64,000 bases of DNA from positions 2,680,228 to 2,744,227 of the forward strand of contig NW_024468914.1 of assembly GCF_011745365.1 (NCBI RefSeq). The letters are read 5' to 3'. The notes under the pieces are model-generated. The model was not told the origin of the DNA. It ran no database searches and saw only the letters and a program-made list of their open reading frames with translations. Numbering within the stretch: position 1 is the stretch's first letter; each line of letters starts with the position of its first letter. The stretch is from Cryphonectria parasitica EP155 (lineage: Eukaryota; Ascomycota; Sordariomycetes; Diaporthales; Cryphonectriaceae). The translations under genes were made by a program, and so were the position numbers. Positions 46,801 to 60,858 of this stretch are shown one piece after another.

Positions 46801-47560
46801 AGACTGAGCGCTCAAGAGCTTAATTTCGAAGTTTTTTCTGTATAGTTCTATAATTTATATTCTAAAGCTTTTTTTTGTTGCTCCGAAGCAAACTAACTTG
46901 CTGAGAATCTTGCTTCTGTTATTTTGCTAATCTATTAGCGCTCTAGTACTGTTTGGATTTGCTTATTACTAGATTCTTTTTCTTGAACTACTAGCTCTGC
47001 TAACTTGGAAGTATATATGAAGTTGTATAAAGCTTCTTTTTCTGAGTATTCTTCAATTACTAGCTTCGATCCTGCATTGTTGATTATGATTATCTCTCTG
47101 AATACAGCTTGTTCTTATGAGATCTGGCTAATAGTCTAATCGATTCAAGAATTGTGCTTCTTAAGCTATAAAAGCTTCATAATTAGCTTATGCTATGCTG
47201 TATTTGTAATATTAAAGGAAGCTCTAGTTATGCATTCTTGGATTAAAATAGATAGATAATTAGTTTTTTTATTAATTATTTCTTAGTTATATGCAATAGA
47301 TTGTTCTTTTACAATGCTGAGAATGTATAAGCATTTCTTCTATCTTTATTGTAATTATACTTGATTGATGATATATAGAGATATAAAGTTTCTCTGAGCA
47401 TTACTATTTAATAGTGCACTATATCTATATTCTTGAATGTATATGTTAAACTTGATGTAAGCATAATCTATTCTGAAAGCTTTATATAGGAACTGTTTCA
47501 GTCTAATCATCTGCAGTCTCTTTACAAGCAATCCTATTCTTTTGGATTCGTTGAGAATTA
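43810..47560 (-). pseudogene. pol: pol of copy II
   Basis: Chromodomain at about 44060-43950 (EYLIKWKSYPASENS, nearly intact). Integrase C-terminal domain just right of it, integrase core at 44869-44684 (LSKYAYFLFYKE, ISNRNRKF), RT around 46500-46000, protease remnant near 47440. Stops are frequent. Confidence 0.85.
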
Positions 47561-47575
47561 TTTATTCTTCTAAGC

Positions 47576-49640
47576 TTGCTTTGCTGCTTTCTGAGCAAGC
47601 TTCTTAGCTTGCTTTTGCTTATATTATTATTATTCCTAATCTTTCTTCTATTAATGCTAGTTACAAACTTTGTTATTGATATGAATTATGCAGAGCATTA
47701 TTCTATATTGCTACTATTCTATTTTCTTGTTTATGTATTGTTTGAGATAATTATTCAGTAGCTTGATATATGCGTTATAGTGTTGCTTATTAAGAATCTT
47801 TCTAAAGCGGAGTTTCTGTTCTTTAACAGCCTGAAGAATTTGTTCTAGTTCTCTAACAGGAAACTATTCATATTATATCTTTTCCAAGAAATGTATTCTG
47901 CAGCTATAATAAGTGCAGGAGATTCATGCTAATTCGTAGTATAGATTGTAAAGTAAGCTGATTCGAGGGTTCTTATCTTCCCGTGCCTTGATATTTTGCA
48001 AGGAAATGCAGATGAAGAGCTTCTTTAATCTTATTCTATAGATGAGATATTTAATCTATGTTATTTCCTTATTCTATCCAATGCTGAAGGGGAATCTTTC
48101 TGTAAGCTTCTTGAGTTTATTATTTACAGAAGACTCTGGTAAATTGTTAGATCGTTTATTCTAGCTTGATCTTTCCGTTGCTTAAGAAGTGTTTTCAGTA
48201 TTGTTTAAGTATTTATACTAATAATCAAGAGGGTATTATTCTTTGTTTACTTTTCTAGTTATGATATCTAGTGCAGGTGATAAGGAATAGCGAAGAGCAT
48301 TGTTATTAAGCTCTTCCTTCAGCGCTTGAATGCTTTGTTCAGTAATATCAGAGCAGTTCGAGTTATTGCTGCTTGTGATTGTGCTGAGTATATACTCTTG
48401 TTCTGCTGTTACTATTTGTCTGCAGCGCTTAGATTTCTGAGGGAACTATTCTGAATCTTTCTTATTCGAGAGATATATTAAGCAGTTGTTATTATAATAG
48501 AATGTTTAGCTAAGATTTCTATGATTAATAGAATCCGATACTTGCTTCGAAAGAATGTTTTTGCTTAGTTGATTGGATTTCTATTGCTAAGCAATATTCA
48601 TCTAGCATTCTTTCTAAACTAGCTGCTATTTATTCTTCTGAAGCTAATAGCAGTTGCATGCTATATATTCCTGTTTATTGCAGTTATAGCAAATAATACT
48701 ATTCTTCTTGCTATACTGCTTATTAGCTGCATCGAGTTTTATAAAACTAGCATATATAGTGCTATTCTAAGCTATACTGCTATATTAATTGCTATTCTTG
48801 TTTTGGAGTTTTTTGCTTGTATTAGCTGGAAATCTCTAAGTCTAGCTTCCTTCTTTCTTAGATTTCTCTATTCGTTGTTTATACAGATAGTTGTTAATGC
48901 AGATAGCTTGATTAGAGAATGTTGCAAAGTTCTTCAATTAATTCTGCTTGGAGATTTCATCTTTAATATTATTCTTGAGTTTCTTGTAATAGTATTCTAT
49001 GAGATTCTTATCTTCTTACAGAAGTTGCATTAAGAGCTGCTTAAATCTGATTGTATAAGCAGAAGCTGATTTGGTTTGTTTGAGATTTATAAGCTGCTAA
49101 GCTGTAATGCATTCTTTGTTAGGATTACTAAAGGTTTTCTTGAAAGCTTTCTCGAAGCTTTTGAAAGAATTAAATATATTCTTAGTATTCTGGATATGTG
49201 CATTGGGATTATTCTGATATTCTAAGTGGTTATATAGAAAAGGCTTGTATTAGATAAGAGTATTTTTTTCAAAATAAGTTTCTGTAAGAATAATCTTTTC
49301 AGATTTCTTAGTAAACTAAGTCTTGTAATGCAGGAAATACGCTCTGCAGTGGGTAAGGAATTCATGCAGCATTTTCTGATTGCTGTTATATATAGCAAGC
49401 TTATTCATCTTGTATGCTTTTCTAGCACTATTGATAGCTGTAGAGGTGGATTGCGCTTGTTGAGCTTGTTGAGCTAGCTGAGCCTGCTGGTTAGCAATGA
49501 TGGCGCTCTGAGCCTGCTGTTATTCGCGCAGGTTCTGAATACGCTGGGTAAGCTAGTATATCTGATTAACTAGTTCTTTCTGAATAGGGATGTATAAGAA
49601 CGAAGAAGTTTCTGGAGAAGCTATTGTATTCTGTATTGCT
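47576..49640 (-). pseudogene. gag: gag of copy II
   Basis: Same layout as in copy I. The zinc knuckle near 48700-48650 again has Tyr in place of His. Gln-rich N terminus at about 49600-49430. Confidence 0.75.
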
Positions 49641-49683
49641 CAAGAGGTAATACTAAATCATTCTTGAATAAGAGTTGTTAAAA

Positions 49684-50166
49684 TATAATAAGCACTGCAG
49701 CAATCCGAAGATTCCAAAGTATACAAAGAGGATTTATGCTAATAAGAGCAGTATCAAAGTGCTAAGTTCTTAAATACGGAACTATGCAAGTCTTAATAAG
49801 CAATGCAAGTATTTACTGCCTTTAGGGCTATTAGAGTAGAGAGTAATCTGATACTTAGATTGATAACTGAAGAACTATCTGAAGGAAATCTATCTGGCAG
49901 TAAGAAACGTAAACCTTTATATATCTGGTTCTTCAGTTCCTTGCTTGCTGGTAATCATCCCAGATCACCACTGATCATTCCGGATCACTACTAATTACTG
50001 AGCGCTGGTGATTACTAGTGATCGCTCTATTGTCTGATTGGTCGGCCTGTAACCCTAACCCTGGGTTACGTAATCCTTGTGGGTTGTCTGATGTTGAGTC
50101 ATGATACCTGGTCCTTGTTTGCTTATAACCTGTTTTCGTGATCTGCATGTTGGATGGGTTATAACA
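49684..50166 (-). repeat. 5' LTR of copy II
   Basis: 483 bp. The part 49920-50166 is little mutated and contains GATCACTACT/GATCATT-type short repeats and TAACCCTAACCCTGGG (50050-50065). Confidence 0.9.
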
Positions 50167-50171
50167 ATGCA

Positions 50172-51600
50172 TGAGTTTTATAGCAAATTGCTGAGCTAGG
50201 AGATTGGTGATAATGCTATATTCTTTTCAATAAAGCTTAGCATGCTTAGTGTTGGTTAACTTGTTAGTTTACTAGTAAATAGCAGCGCTTTGCAGTAAGA
50301 TGCTGAATATACGCAATATCTTGTTCTCAATATCAGCATTATTCGTATTATTTTTGAGAAACTCAAGATAGTTTAGAAAGAATCAGATATTAGTAAAAAC
50401 GAAGTTCTTGCTAACTATAATCATGCTAATATCTTCGGAGTTATTATATTCAGGATTGAAGATTCCAAGTTCCTTTCTCTTCATTTTAGTAATATGCTAA
50501 ATGCTTAATCAGTTAGAGAACGGAGTATTATTGCGCTGATTACAGGAATTATCTGATTCAGATTCTAGAAGCTTGTTAGAAGAATAACAGCTTCCGTTAC
50601 TGCTTTCTTGGTTATTGGAGTTGTTACTCGAATTATCAGAATTATCTCCTTCAGCGCTATAGTGGATAGCTTGTTAAGAAGCTGCTAGATCTTGTGAAGA
50701 GCTAGATATAGCAGGGGATAGATTACTATTGCTAGCTTGAAAGCGAATATTTAAAGCAGTAGCTTCAGAGCTAAGCTTAAAGTAATGCATTAGCTGAGCT
50801 AGCATATTGGTTTATTTACCAACTTGAGTATTGAGAGCTTCTTGTTTAATAGCTATTGTAGCTTGCTGGATCTCAAGATGTGCTACAGCTTCCAAGATCT
50901 TTCTGATTTCCAGGTTTGCATAGATTGCAGCTATCTTAGTATTATTAGCTTGTATCTTGATATAATAAATGTATTTCTTGAAAGCAGGGTTGTTTGAGAA
51001 GTTAGCTGATTCTTCAGAATTCTTGTATTGAAGAGTGCTAGTCTTGTATTGTGCAGCAGGGAATTCGAATAATACTGAGCTGTTGCTATGGTAGTCTCCT
51101 GCCTGAAACGGATTATTCTGACTAGCAGTCTCTTCTTCTCGAGAGGCTATTGCATCTTTACTTGTTAAGCATTCGTGAAGAAGTTTGGAGTCTTTGCTTA
51201 GCTGTGTTGCTAGACTGGTAGCTAGATTAGCTGTAGTAGTATGGTGGATAGGTAGTTGAGTTGGGTTCTTTGAGAAACTGCTTATAATTAGCTTAGCTTA
51301 TCTAATTGTCTTGCTAGAGTTAAAATTAATAGTAAATTGCTATTAATCAAGCTAATTAGCAATAAGCAATAGATGGATATAAAGGCTAGAAGATAGTTTA
51401 GGCTTCTTAAACAAGCATGCTATAATCAGAATAACTTGTGATATCTGCATAAGAATGTTTATAATGCTTGCAAGAATTAAAGTATACTTGCTGATTTTAA
51501 TTGCTAGAGCTTCTACTAGCAACGGAGTAAAAGAAAAAAACAGCTTAGCTATAAATACTTGTAAATGCTCGTAGGCATGTTTTTAATGGTTTTTTGTAGT
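50172..51600 (-). pseudogene. gag: Family-3 gag, N-terminal part
   Basis: Minus-strand, heavily mutated. It is continuous with 41935-42595 after removal of copy II. A Ser/Asn-rich stretch is visible around 50700-50560. No clear catalytic or zinc motif in this part. Confidence 0.55.
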
Positions 51601-51853
51601 GTTTTTGATGAAAACGCCTGTTTGCAAAGTCTCAGATAAGCATAATGCATCAGGGAAGTCCGTAGCACAGTCTCAGGTAAGCATAGTACCAAGAGCTTAT
51701 TGTTTTGATACCACAATCTTCACAATAATAAGCTTTTGGTATTTTTGAGTTGCTAAGGCCGCTGATTTCCCAGGTAAGCGTATTAGCACAATAGCTTCAT
51801 AGAATGAATTCTTAAGGAATTCCTCAATGCAGTATATAATCGTAGCTACTACT
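51601..51853 (-). other. Family-3 untranslated leader
   Basis: Lies between gag and the 5' LTR. It holds three copies of a TCAGGTAAGC-like motif at about 51630, 51671 and 51768, less mutated than the gag beside it. No gene seen. Confidence 0.5.
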
Positions 51854-52086
51854 TGTAGAAGGCACTCTAGGGGCTGTACAAATGGTAGAAGGGAAGATAA
51901 TTCTTCAATTAATCTATCTCAAGGCACGCTTGCTAATTGCCTTCTATATAGAAGGCAATTAGCACTAGTCCCAACTGAGCTAGCATACCTGGCGATTCAC
52001 TGCCTTTCCATTGAATAGCTCAGGCCAGTGAGTCAGGGTGGCCACCCAGGCCTCATTCACCTAAGGCTTCTATGGCCACTGCCACA
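51854..52086 (-). repeat. 5' LTR of family 3
   Basis: 233 bp, matching 11916-12148. Followed by CTAGA (52087-52091). Confidence 0.9.
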
Positions 52087-55000
52087 CTAGAGAACTTTGC
52101 AATATTCTCTAATCAAGTAATTTATATTAATAATTATCTATATGAATAATAGATAAAAAAATCCAAGAAAGAAGAAAGCTAAACTTGAAGATTTTCAGCT
52201 AATATAAGCAAGAAACTCTAGTATAAGAATAGTAGTTAATAGAGCAGTATAGCTTAGAGCAGCATTATATATACTAATTCTATAAAACTCAATGCTATTA
52301 ATAAGCAGTATAGCAAGAGAAGCAGCATTATTTGCTACAACTGCAATAAATAGAAATATATAGCATATAATTGCTATTAATCTTGAAAGAATAAATAGCA
52401 ATTAGTTTAGAAAGAATATTAGATAAATATCGCTTAGTAATAGAAACTTAATCAACTGTACAAAAATATTCCCTTAAAGCAAGTATTGAACTTTATTAAT
52501 TATAGAAATTTTAGCTAAACATTCTGCTATAATAATAACTGCTTAATATACTTCTCGAATAAGAAAAGCTCAGAATAGTTTCCTCAGAAATCTAGATACT
52601 GCAAGTAGATAGCAATAGCAGAGCGAATGTATATGCTCAGTGCAACTATAAGCAGCAGCAACTCAAACTGCTCTAGTATTGCTAAATAAAGTATTCAAGC
52701 GTTGGAGAAAGAACTTAGCAATGATATTCTTTGCTATTTCTTATTATCTAAGCTAGATATTATAATCAGAGATATGAATAAGAAATGATATTCTCTTAGC
52801 TATTAGTACAAATATCTAAATAATACTGAAAACGCTTCTCAAGCAATAGAAGAATTAGATTAGAATAAATAATTTAACAATTTATTAGAATCTCTTATAA
52901 ATAACGAATCTAAGAAGCTTATAAAAAGATTCTTCTTTAGCATTAGATAAAATAAGGAAATAATATGAATTGAATATCTTATTTATAAAATAAAGCTAAA
53001 GAAGCTCTTTATCTATATTTCCTTATAAAACATCGAAGCATAATAAAACAAAGATCCTCGAATCAGCTTACTTCATAATCTATATTACAAACTAGCATAA
53101 ATCTTCTGCATCTATTATAATTGCAGAATGCATTTCTTAAAGAAAATATAATACAAATAATTCTCTATTAGAGAATTAGAGCAAATCCTTTAAGCTATTA
53201 AGAAATAAGAACTCTGCTTCAGAAAGATTTTTAATAAGCAGCACTATAATATATATATCGAACTATTAAACAACTATTCCATGCAATATATAAATAAGAA
53301 AATAGAATAGTAGCAGTATAAGATAATACTTTATATAATTTATATTAATAATAAGATTTGCAATTAGTATTAACAGAAGAAAGATTAGAAATAATAATAA
53401 TATAAGCAAAAGCAAGCTAAGAAGCTTGCTTAAGAAGTAGCGAAGCAAGCTCAAAAGAAGGATAAGTAGCTTTCAATAATCTCAAAAGGCTAGAATTGCT
53501 TATAAAGAAACTGCAGATAATCAGACTGAAATAGTTCTTATATAAAGCTTATAAAGTAAGCTATGCTTATATTAAGTTCAATATATATATTTAAGAATAT
53601 AAGTATAGCGCTCTATTAAATAGCAGCGCTTAAGAAAACTTTATATTCCCAGATATTATTAATTAAGTATAACTATAATGGAAATAAAAAAAATGCTTAT
53701 ATACTCTTAATACTATAAAAGAACAATCTATTGCATATAACTAAGAAGTAATCAATAAAAAAACTAATTATCTATCTATCTTGATTCAAGAATATACAAT
53801 CAGAATTTCTTTTGATATTATAAATATAGCATAGCATAAGCTAATTATGAGATTTTCATAGCTTAAGAAGCATAATTCTCAAATTAATTGAACTACTAGC
53901 TAGATCTTATAGGAACAAGCTGTATTCAGGGAGATAGTTACAATTAATAATGCAGAATTGAAGCTAGTTATTAAAGAATATTCGAGAAAAAAAGCTTCAG
54001 ATAACTTCATATATACTTTCAAACTAGCAGAACTAGCAATTCAAGAAGAAGAACCTAGTAATAAGCAAATTCAAACAGTGCTAGAGCGCTAATAGGTTAG
54101 CAAAATAATGGAAGCAAGGCTTTCAGTAAGTCAGTTCGCTTTAGAGCAATAAAGAAAAGCTTCAGAAAGTAGATTGTAGATCTATATAGGAAAAACTTCG
54201 AAACTAAGCTCTCAAGCGCTCAGTTCAGCTTGGAGCGAATGCTCAAAGCTCTCAAAAACGCCATTAGAAAAGAAGCATATTCAACAATATCTACTATTCC
54301 TTCAGATAGCAGAAACAGTATATAAATCAGAATTAATACTTGCAAGTATATTATAAGAATACTATAAGTTTAAGAAACTATTTCAGAGAGAATTAAATAC
54401 AGGATTATCAGAATACAGCTTATATAATTATAAGATTCTGCTATAAGAAAGAAAATAGCTTAAATTCTTCTTTATCTATAGACTAGATAAAGTATAACTA
54501 GAGATATTCAGAGAGTATTTCAATAAGAATCTTAAGAAGGAATATATATAATTATTATAATTATTAGCAGAATATTCTATTCTATTTATACTCAAAAAGA
54601 ATAGCAAGCTCAGGCTATATATTGATTATAAGTAATTTAATGATATTATAATTAAGAACTAATATCTATTACTACTTATTAAGGAATTATAAAATAGATT
54701 GCAAGGAATATAGTGGTTTATAGTTCTGAATCTGAAAGAAGCTTATAATCTGATTAGAATAAAGAAAGAAGAAGAATGGAAAACTGCTTTCAGAATATGC
54801 TATAAATACTATAAGTATTTGGTTATACTCTTTGATTTAATAAATATTTCAGCTTTATTTTAGAAAATGATTAATTATGTTCTATGCAAACATCTGAATC
54901 AGTTCATTATTGCATATCTTAATAACATTCTTATTTACTCTCAAATATTGAAAGAATATAAGAAATATATGAAAATAGTATTGCAAATACTTCAGAATGC

Positions 55001-57115
55001 GAAACTTCTTATAAAGCTTGCTAAGAATTATTTTTATATACAAAAAGTTGATTATCTTAGATTTATAATTTAAATTAGAATATATTAAGCTATAGAAAGA
55101 TAAGATAAAAGCTATTAGAAACTAGCTAATCTCTAGGAATATTAAAGATATTAAATCTTTTCTCGAATATATTAACTTCTATAAACAGTTTATTAAGAAC
55201 TATAGCTGAATTGTATACTCTTTTATAAATCTTATTAAAAAAAAGCAATTTTTTAAATAAACTTCCAAAGAATAAGAAGCTTTCAATAAGATTATTAGAT
55301 ATATTACTTTAGAGCTAATTCTATATAAAGCAGATTTCTATAAATCTTTCGAAATTAAAACTAATATATCAGAATATATACTTGAAAAATAACTTGATTA
55401 GTAAGATAATTAAGAATATTTAAGAATTATAAGCAATTTCTCAAAGAAGTTGAATAGCTTGAAAATTAATTATAGAATTCCTAATTAGAAACTTATAGCA
55501 ATAATAAAAGCTTTTAAGAAATAACAATACTATCTTATCAGTATATAGTATTCGATTATAGTTTACTCAGATTATAAGAATCTGATTATATTTATAATAA
55601 TTAAGATTTTGAATAAGCAATAAGTTAGATAAGCAGAATTTCTCTTATAGTTTAATTTCAGAATTGTATACTGCAAAAGCTTAGAAAATAAATGAGCAGA
55701 TACTCTTAGTAAGCAATCAGATTATCAAAATACAGATTTCTTAAATATATAGAATATCTTTGCTTAAGATAAGTTAGAAAATCTTATTAATATATATAAG
55801 AAGCTGAATACTGCTTTTAGAATTGAATTCTTAAGAAAGAATTCAGAATTAATAATTTTAAATAAATAAGATAACTATATCAAGAATATATATAGTATGC
55901 TAGTATATAGATATTAGAAAGTTAAAATAATTTATAAATATATTAAAAGATATTAGAACTTATTAAGCTTTAGAAAAAGAATTAGAAATATTTTATAATA
56001 ATGCAATAGCTATAAGAAGAATAAAGCGGAAAGATATAAGCTTTATAAACTATTATACTTCTTATTAATACTTATAACTATTTAGCAATTCATTAATTTA
56101 AACTTTATTATTAAGCTATCTCTTTTATAAAAACTCTTAACTAAGATATAATATAATAGCATTCTAATAATAGTTTGCAGATTGAGTAAATATACTTACT
56201 TTCTTTCTTATAAGAAAAGCAGTATAGCAGAAGAACTTGTATATGCATTCCTTAGAATGATTATTGCTAATTATAGTATATTAAAAGAAGTAATCTCTGA
56301 TAGAAATAGAAAGTTTAATTTAAAGTTTTGAACTTTACTTATAAAATAGCTTAAAATATATTACAGAATATCTATAGCATTTTATCTGCAAATAAATAAA
56401 TAAACAGAAAGAATAAATTAAATTATTGAATAATATCTTCAATATTATATTAATTAGAAATAAAATAACTAAATTAATCTATTGCTTCTTATATAGTTTG
56501 CTTATAATAGCGCAGATATAAATATAATAAAGAAATTATTATTCTTTATATTCTATGAATACAATTTAATAGCTTATTACAAAGTACTGCTAGAAGCAGA
56601 TGCAGAAGCTACAGATAAAAGAATTAAAAGGATTAAGAAAGTTTAAAAGAAACTTTAATTAGAATTATAATTCGTTTAAGAATAAATAATGCAGTATATA
56701 AACTCTAAAAGAATTAAGAAACTAATTCTACAGAAAGAAGATAAGATTTATCTATTTCGGAAAAATATCAAAATAACTAGATCTAGCAATAAACTCAATT
56801 ATAAGAAGTTAGAATTATTTAAAATCTTATAATAAATCTTCTCAGTTAATTATAAGTTAGTATTATTTTATAAGATAAGAATATATTCAGTTTTTCATAT
56901 CTTACTGCTGAAATCAGCAGTATAGAAGATATTAATAAATAATACAGTAGAAGTGGAAAATAATAAGCTAGAGTATGAAGTAGATAAGATCTTTAAGTAT
57001 AGAGATATAAATAATATAAGAGAATATCTTATTAAATGAAAAGATTACTTAGCAAGTGAAAATTCGTAGGAATTATAGAAAAATATTAAAAACGCTCAGG
57101 AAAAGATAGCTGAAT
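52087..57115 (+). pseudogene. gag-pol of copy IV
   Basis: Zinc-knuckle region at about 52330-52400, protease around 53600, RT at 54597-54940 with YLNNILIYS, integrase core at about 56150-56335 (LSKYTYFLSYKK and ISDRNRKF, here with the second Asp kept), chromodomain near 56990-57060. It is among the most A+T-rich copies and has stops throughout. Confidence 0.8.
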
Positions 57116-57140
57116 ATTGGAAAAGGAAAGAAATCAGCAT

Positions 57141-57761
57141 CTAGAACAACTGCTTTATCCCAAACCGAGATCTAGGAGCTTCAGAAAACTTACTTCTCAG
57201 GAAACCCGATCAGTTTATTATAGAATTTCCCAAATCTATAGAATTTCAATCAAAATCCTTAAAAGAAGAATTCTTAGCTATAATAGCAGATTCCTCAGCT
57301 ATTACAGTCTGCGCTTTAGCAGCAATACACGCTTTCTCAGCTTTAGCCTTCTTAGTCTCTATACAATTCAATTCCTCTATATAAGTAATACTATAGTACA
57401 AAGTATATTTCATCTTCTTAGACTATATCTGCTTTTATTAGCATAAACAGAGAAGCTTAGTTTTCCTTTTCTTAATTTTATTTTCCAACTTTCGATATTA
57501 GATAGTAATATTGTAAAGCTTCTCAGGGAAGAGATCTATAATATTGCACTTAGAGTGATTCAGACAAATGCATTCGATGCAGCGAGAAGAGTTTCCGGAA
57601 GATATCTTGCAGGATTCAAAACTATACTCCTTGCAATAGGAATAGATAAGCATCTCAATAAAGTTCTCTAAGAAGCAGGAAATCAGGAGATTTTAATCTT
57701 GGATACTTTTTGAAATAGAGAAAGATTTGCGAATATAGAATTTGTTAATTCTGTTTAATAT
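57141..57761 (-). pseudogene. Antisense accessory gene of copy IV
   Basis: 621 bp on the minus strand, opposite to pol of the same copy. The Cys region reads CIECICLNHSKCN, matching CLECVSQNCAKCN of copy I. The start is ATA and stops are of transition type. Confidence 0.7.
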
Positions 57762-57853
57762 CTTGATTAGGAAAGTATAATTATGCATATAGAGAGCTTG
57801 TTAGAATACTTATAAAAGATTGTTAAGAATAATGATTAATAGAAGAAAGATAA

Positions 57854-58302
57854 TGTTATAATTTATTCAATATGCAGATTATAAAACAGATTATAAGCAA
57901 CAAGGATTAGATATTAAGAACTTAATATTCTAATAAAGCATTGATTATATAATTCAGGATTAGAGTTGCTAGTGCAACTATGTTGATTATGAATATAGTT
58001 GATACATTTGAAGAAATGATTATAAGGAATCGAAATATAGTTAGAATAGTTAGAACTGAAGAGCGGAATATATAAGAATCCATTTATTACTATTAGATAG
58101 ATTCAGTATATAGCTCTTTAGTTATTAATCTAAGTATCAGATTACTCTCTACTCTAATAGTCCCAAAGGCAGTGAATACTTGCATTGCTTATCAGGATTT
58201 GTATAGTTCTGTATTTAAGAACTTGATACTTTAATACCGCTCTTGTTAGCATAAACTCTTTATATACTTAAGAATCTTCGGATTACTGCAGTGCTCATTA
58301 TA
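57854..58302 (+). repeat. 3' LTR of copy IV
   Basis: 449 bp in inverted orientation to the other family-2 LTRs here: it starts TGTTATAA and ends GCTCATTATA, the reverse complement of their edges. Confidence 0.85.
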
Positions 58303-60858
58303 CTTGCTTTGCTGCTTCTTAAGCAAGCTTTTTAGCTTATTTTTACTCATATTATTATTGCTTCTAATCTTTTTTCTATTAATGCTAATTGCAAACTTTA
58401 TTATTAATATAAATCATATAAAGTATTATCTTATACTGCTACTATTCTATTTTCTTATTTATATATTGCATAAAGCAGTTATCTAGTAGTTCAATATATA
58501 TATTATAATACTATCTATTAAGAATTTCTCTGAAGCAAAGCTCTTATTCCTTAATAATCTGGAGAATTTGTTCTGATTCTCTAACAGAGAATTATTCATA
58601 TTATATCTTCTCCGAGAAATATATTCTGCAGCTATAATAGATGCAGGAGATTCATGCTAGCTTGTAGTATAAGTTGTAAAGTAAATTGATTTAAGGATTC
58701 TCGTTTTGCTATATTTTAATGTTTTGCAAAAAGATATAGATAAAGAGTTTCTCTAGCTTTATCTTATAAATGAGATATTTAATTTATATTATTTTCTTAT
58801 TCTATTTAATGCTAAAGAGAAATCTTTTTGTAAGCTTTTTGAATTTCTTGTTTACAAAAGATTCTAATAAATCATTGAATTATTCATCTTAGCTGAATTC
58901 TTCTATTATTCAAGAAGCATTTCCAGTATTATTCAGATATTTATACTAATAATCAAGAGAATATCACTCCTTATTTATATCTCTGATTATAATGCTTAGC
59001 ATAGATAATAAGAAATAATGAAGAGTATTGTTGCTAAGTTCTTCCTTTAATGCTTAAATGCTTTGTTCAGTAATACTAGAATAGTTTGAATTATTGCTGC
59101 TTATAATTGCACTAAGCGCATATTCTCATTCTACTATTGCTATCTGCTTATAATGCTTAGATTTCTAAGAAAACTATTCTAAATCTTTCTTATTCGAAAG
59201 ATATATTAAGCAGTTATTATTATAATAGAATGTTCAGCTAAGATTTCTATAATTAATAGAGTTTGATATTTGCTTTAAGAGAATGTTTTTGCTTAGTTGA
59301 TTAGATTTCTATTGCTAAGTAATATTTATTTAGTATTCTTTCTAAACTAATTGCTACTTATTCTTTTAGAATTAATAGCAATTGCATATTATATATTCCT
59401 ATTTACTGTAGTTATAGCAAATAATGCTGCTTTTCTTGCTATACTGCTTATTAGCAGTATTAAGCTTTATAGAACTAATATATATAATGCTGCTCTAAGC
59501 TATACTGCTCTATTAACTGCTATTTTTATACTAAAGTTTCTTGCTTATATTAGCTAGAAATCTCTAAATCTAGCTTTCTCCTTTCTTAAACTTCTTTATC
59601 TATTATTTATACAGATAATTATTAATATAGATTGCTTAATTAGAGAATATTGCGAAATTCTTTAGCTAATTCTGCTTAAAGATCTCATTCTTAATATTAT
59701 TCTTAATTCTCTTATAATAATATTCTATAAGATTCTTATCTTTCTATAAAAGTTTTGCTAAAAATTACTTAAATCTGATTATATAAGCAGAAGTTAATTT
59801 GATTTGCTTAAGATTTATAAATTACTAAATTATAATATATTTCTTATTAGAATTATTAAAGATTTTCTTAAGAGCTTTCTTAAAGCTTATAAAGAAATTG
59901 AATATATTCTTAATATTCTGAATATATATATTAGAATTATTCTAATGCTCTAAGTAATTATATAGAGAAAGCTTATACTAGATAAGAGCATTCTTTTCGA
60001 AACAAGTCTCTATAAGAATAACTTTCTTAGATTTCATAGTAAACTGAATTATATAATACAAAAAGTATACTTTGCAATAAATAAGAAATTTATATAATAT
60101 CTTTTAATTGCTATTATATATAGCGAGCTTATTCATCTTATATACTTTTCTAGCGCTACTAGTAATTATAGAAATAAACTGCGCTTATTAAGCTTATTAA
60201 ATTAGCTAAGCTTGTTAGTTAGCAATAATAGCGCTTTAAATCTGCTATTATTTATATAGATTCTGAATATACTGAATAAGCTAATATATCTGATTAATCA
60301 GTTCTTCCTAAGTAGAAGCATATAAGAATGAAGAGATTTCTAGAGAAGCTATTATATTCCGTATTACTTAAGAGAATAATACTAAACTATTCTTAAACAA
60401 GAGTTATCAAAATGTAATAAGCATTACAGCAATCCAAAGATTCCAAAGTATACAAAGAGATTTATGCTAACAAGAGCAGTATCGAAGTATTAAGTTCTTA
60501 AATACAGAATCTATTCAAGTTCTTAATAAGCAATGCAAGTATTTACTGCTTTTGAAGCTACTCAGTATATAAGACTGAATATTTAGATTAACAACTGAAG
60601 AGCTATATATTGAATCTATCTAATGATAATGAACGTATTCTTATATATTCAGCTCTTCAGTATAGCTTACTTTGGCTTACTACTGATTCAGGTGATCCGG
60701 ACTCACTGGATCATCTAATGATCCAGTGATCCATTCCTGCTGTAACCCTAATCCTGGGTTATGTAATTAATGCTTTTGTTAGAACGTTGGATTCTTGATA
60801 TCTAGTCCTTGTTACTCGTGACCTGTTTTGTAACCTGTATGTTGGATGAGTTATAACA
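58303..60858 (-). mobile_element. Family-2 copy III, 5' part (gag and 5' LTR)
   Basis: Corresponds to copy I from about 6400 to 9018. It starts exactly at the edge of copy IV, so copy IV interrupts it. Gag (about 58310-60400, zinc knuckle near 59420-59380 with Tyr for His) is heavily mutated. The remainder would be left of the window. Confidence 0.8.
60413..60858 (-). repeat. 5' LTR of copy III
   Basis: 446 bp, from TGTAATAAGC to TTATAACA. Its variable middle (60680-60735) is a GATCC/GGATC-rich palindrome unlike those of copies I and II, then CTAATCCTGGGTT. Confidence 0.88.

Larger units (their letters stand above)
42601..50166 (-). mobile_element. Family-2 chromovirus copy II, complete but mutated
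   Basis: 7566 bp, 483-bp LTRs, TSD ATGCA (42596-42600 and 50167-50171), inserted in family-3 gag. Gene order is as in copy I. It is the least mutated family-2 copy in parts (43480-43880). Confidence 0.92.
11916..52086 (-). mobile_element. Family-3 Ty3/gypsy element, split by two later insertions
   Basis: Both ends are 233-bp LTRs (11916-12148 and 51854-52086) flanked by CTAGA. Inside lie the old family-1 copy (17309-41930) and family-2 copy II (42601-50166). Removing these and their TSDs leaves about 7974 bp. The genes read on the minus strand: gag at 51.6-50.2 and 42.6-41.9 kb, then protease/RT/RNase H/integrase at 17.3-12.2 kb. I see no chromodomain. Confidence 0.9.
52087..58302 (+). mobile_element. 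Family-2 copy IV, right part with 3' LTR
   Basis: Plus-strand copy whose left part is at 11592-11915 and whose 5' LTR must lie beyond the left window edge. Gag, RT, integrase, antisense gene and 3' LTR follow in order. It is inserted into copy III; the right-hand TSD would be CTTGC (58303-58307). Confidence 0.85.

Noticed and set aside
50050..50065. Internal telomere
   Set aside because: Only two repeat units, at a fixed place inside an LTR, with no longer array.
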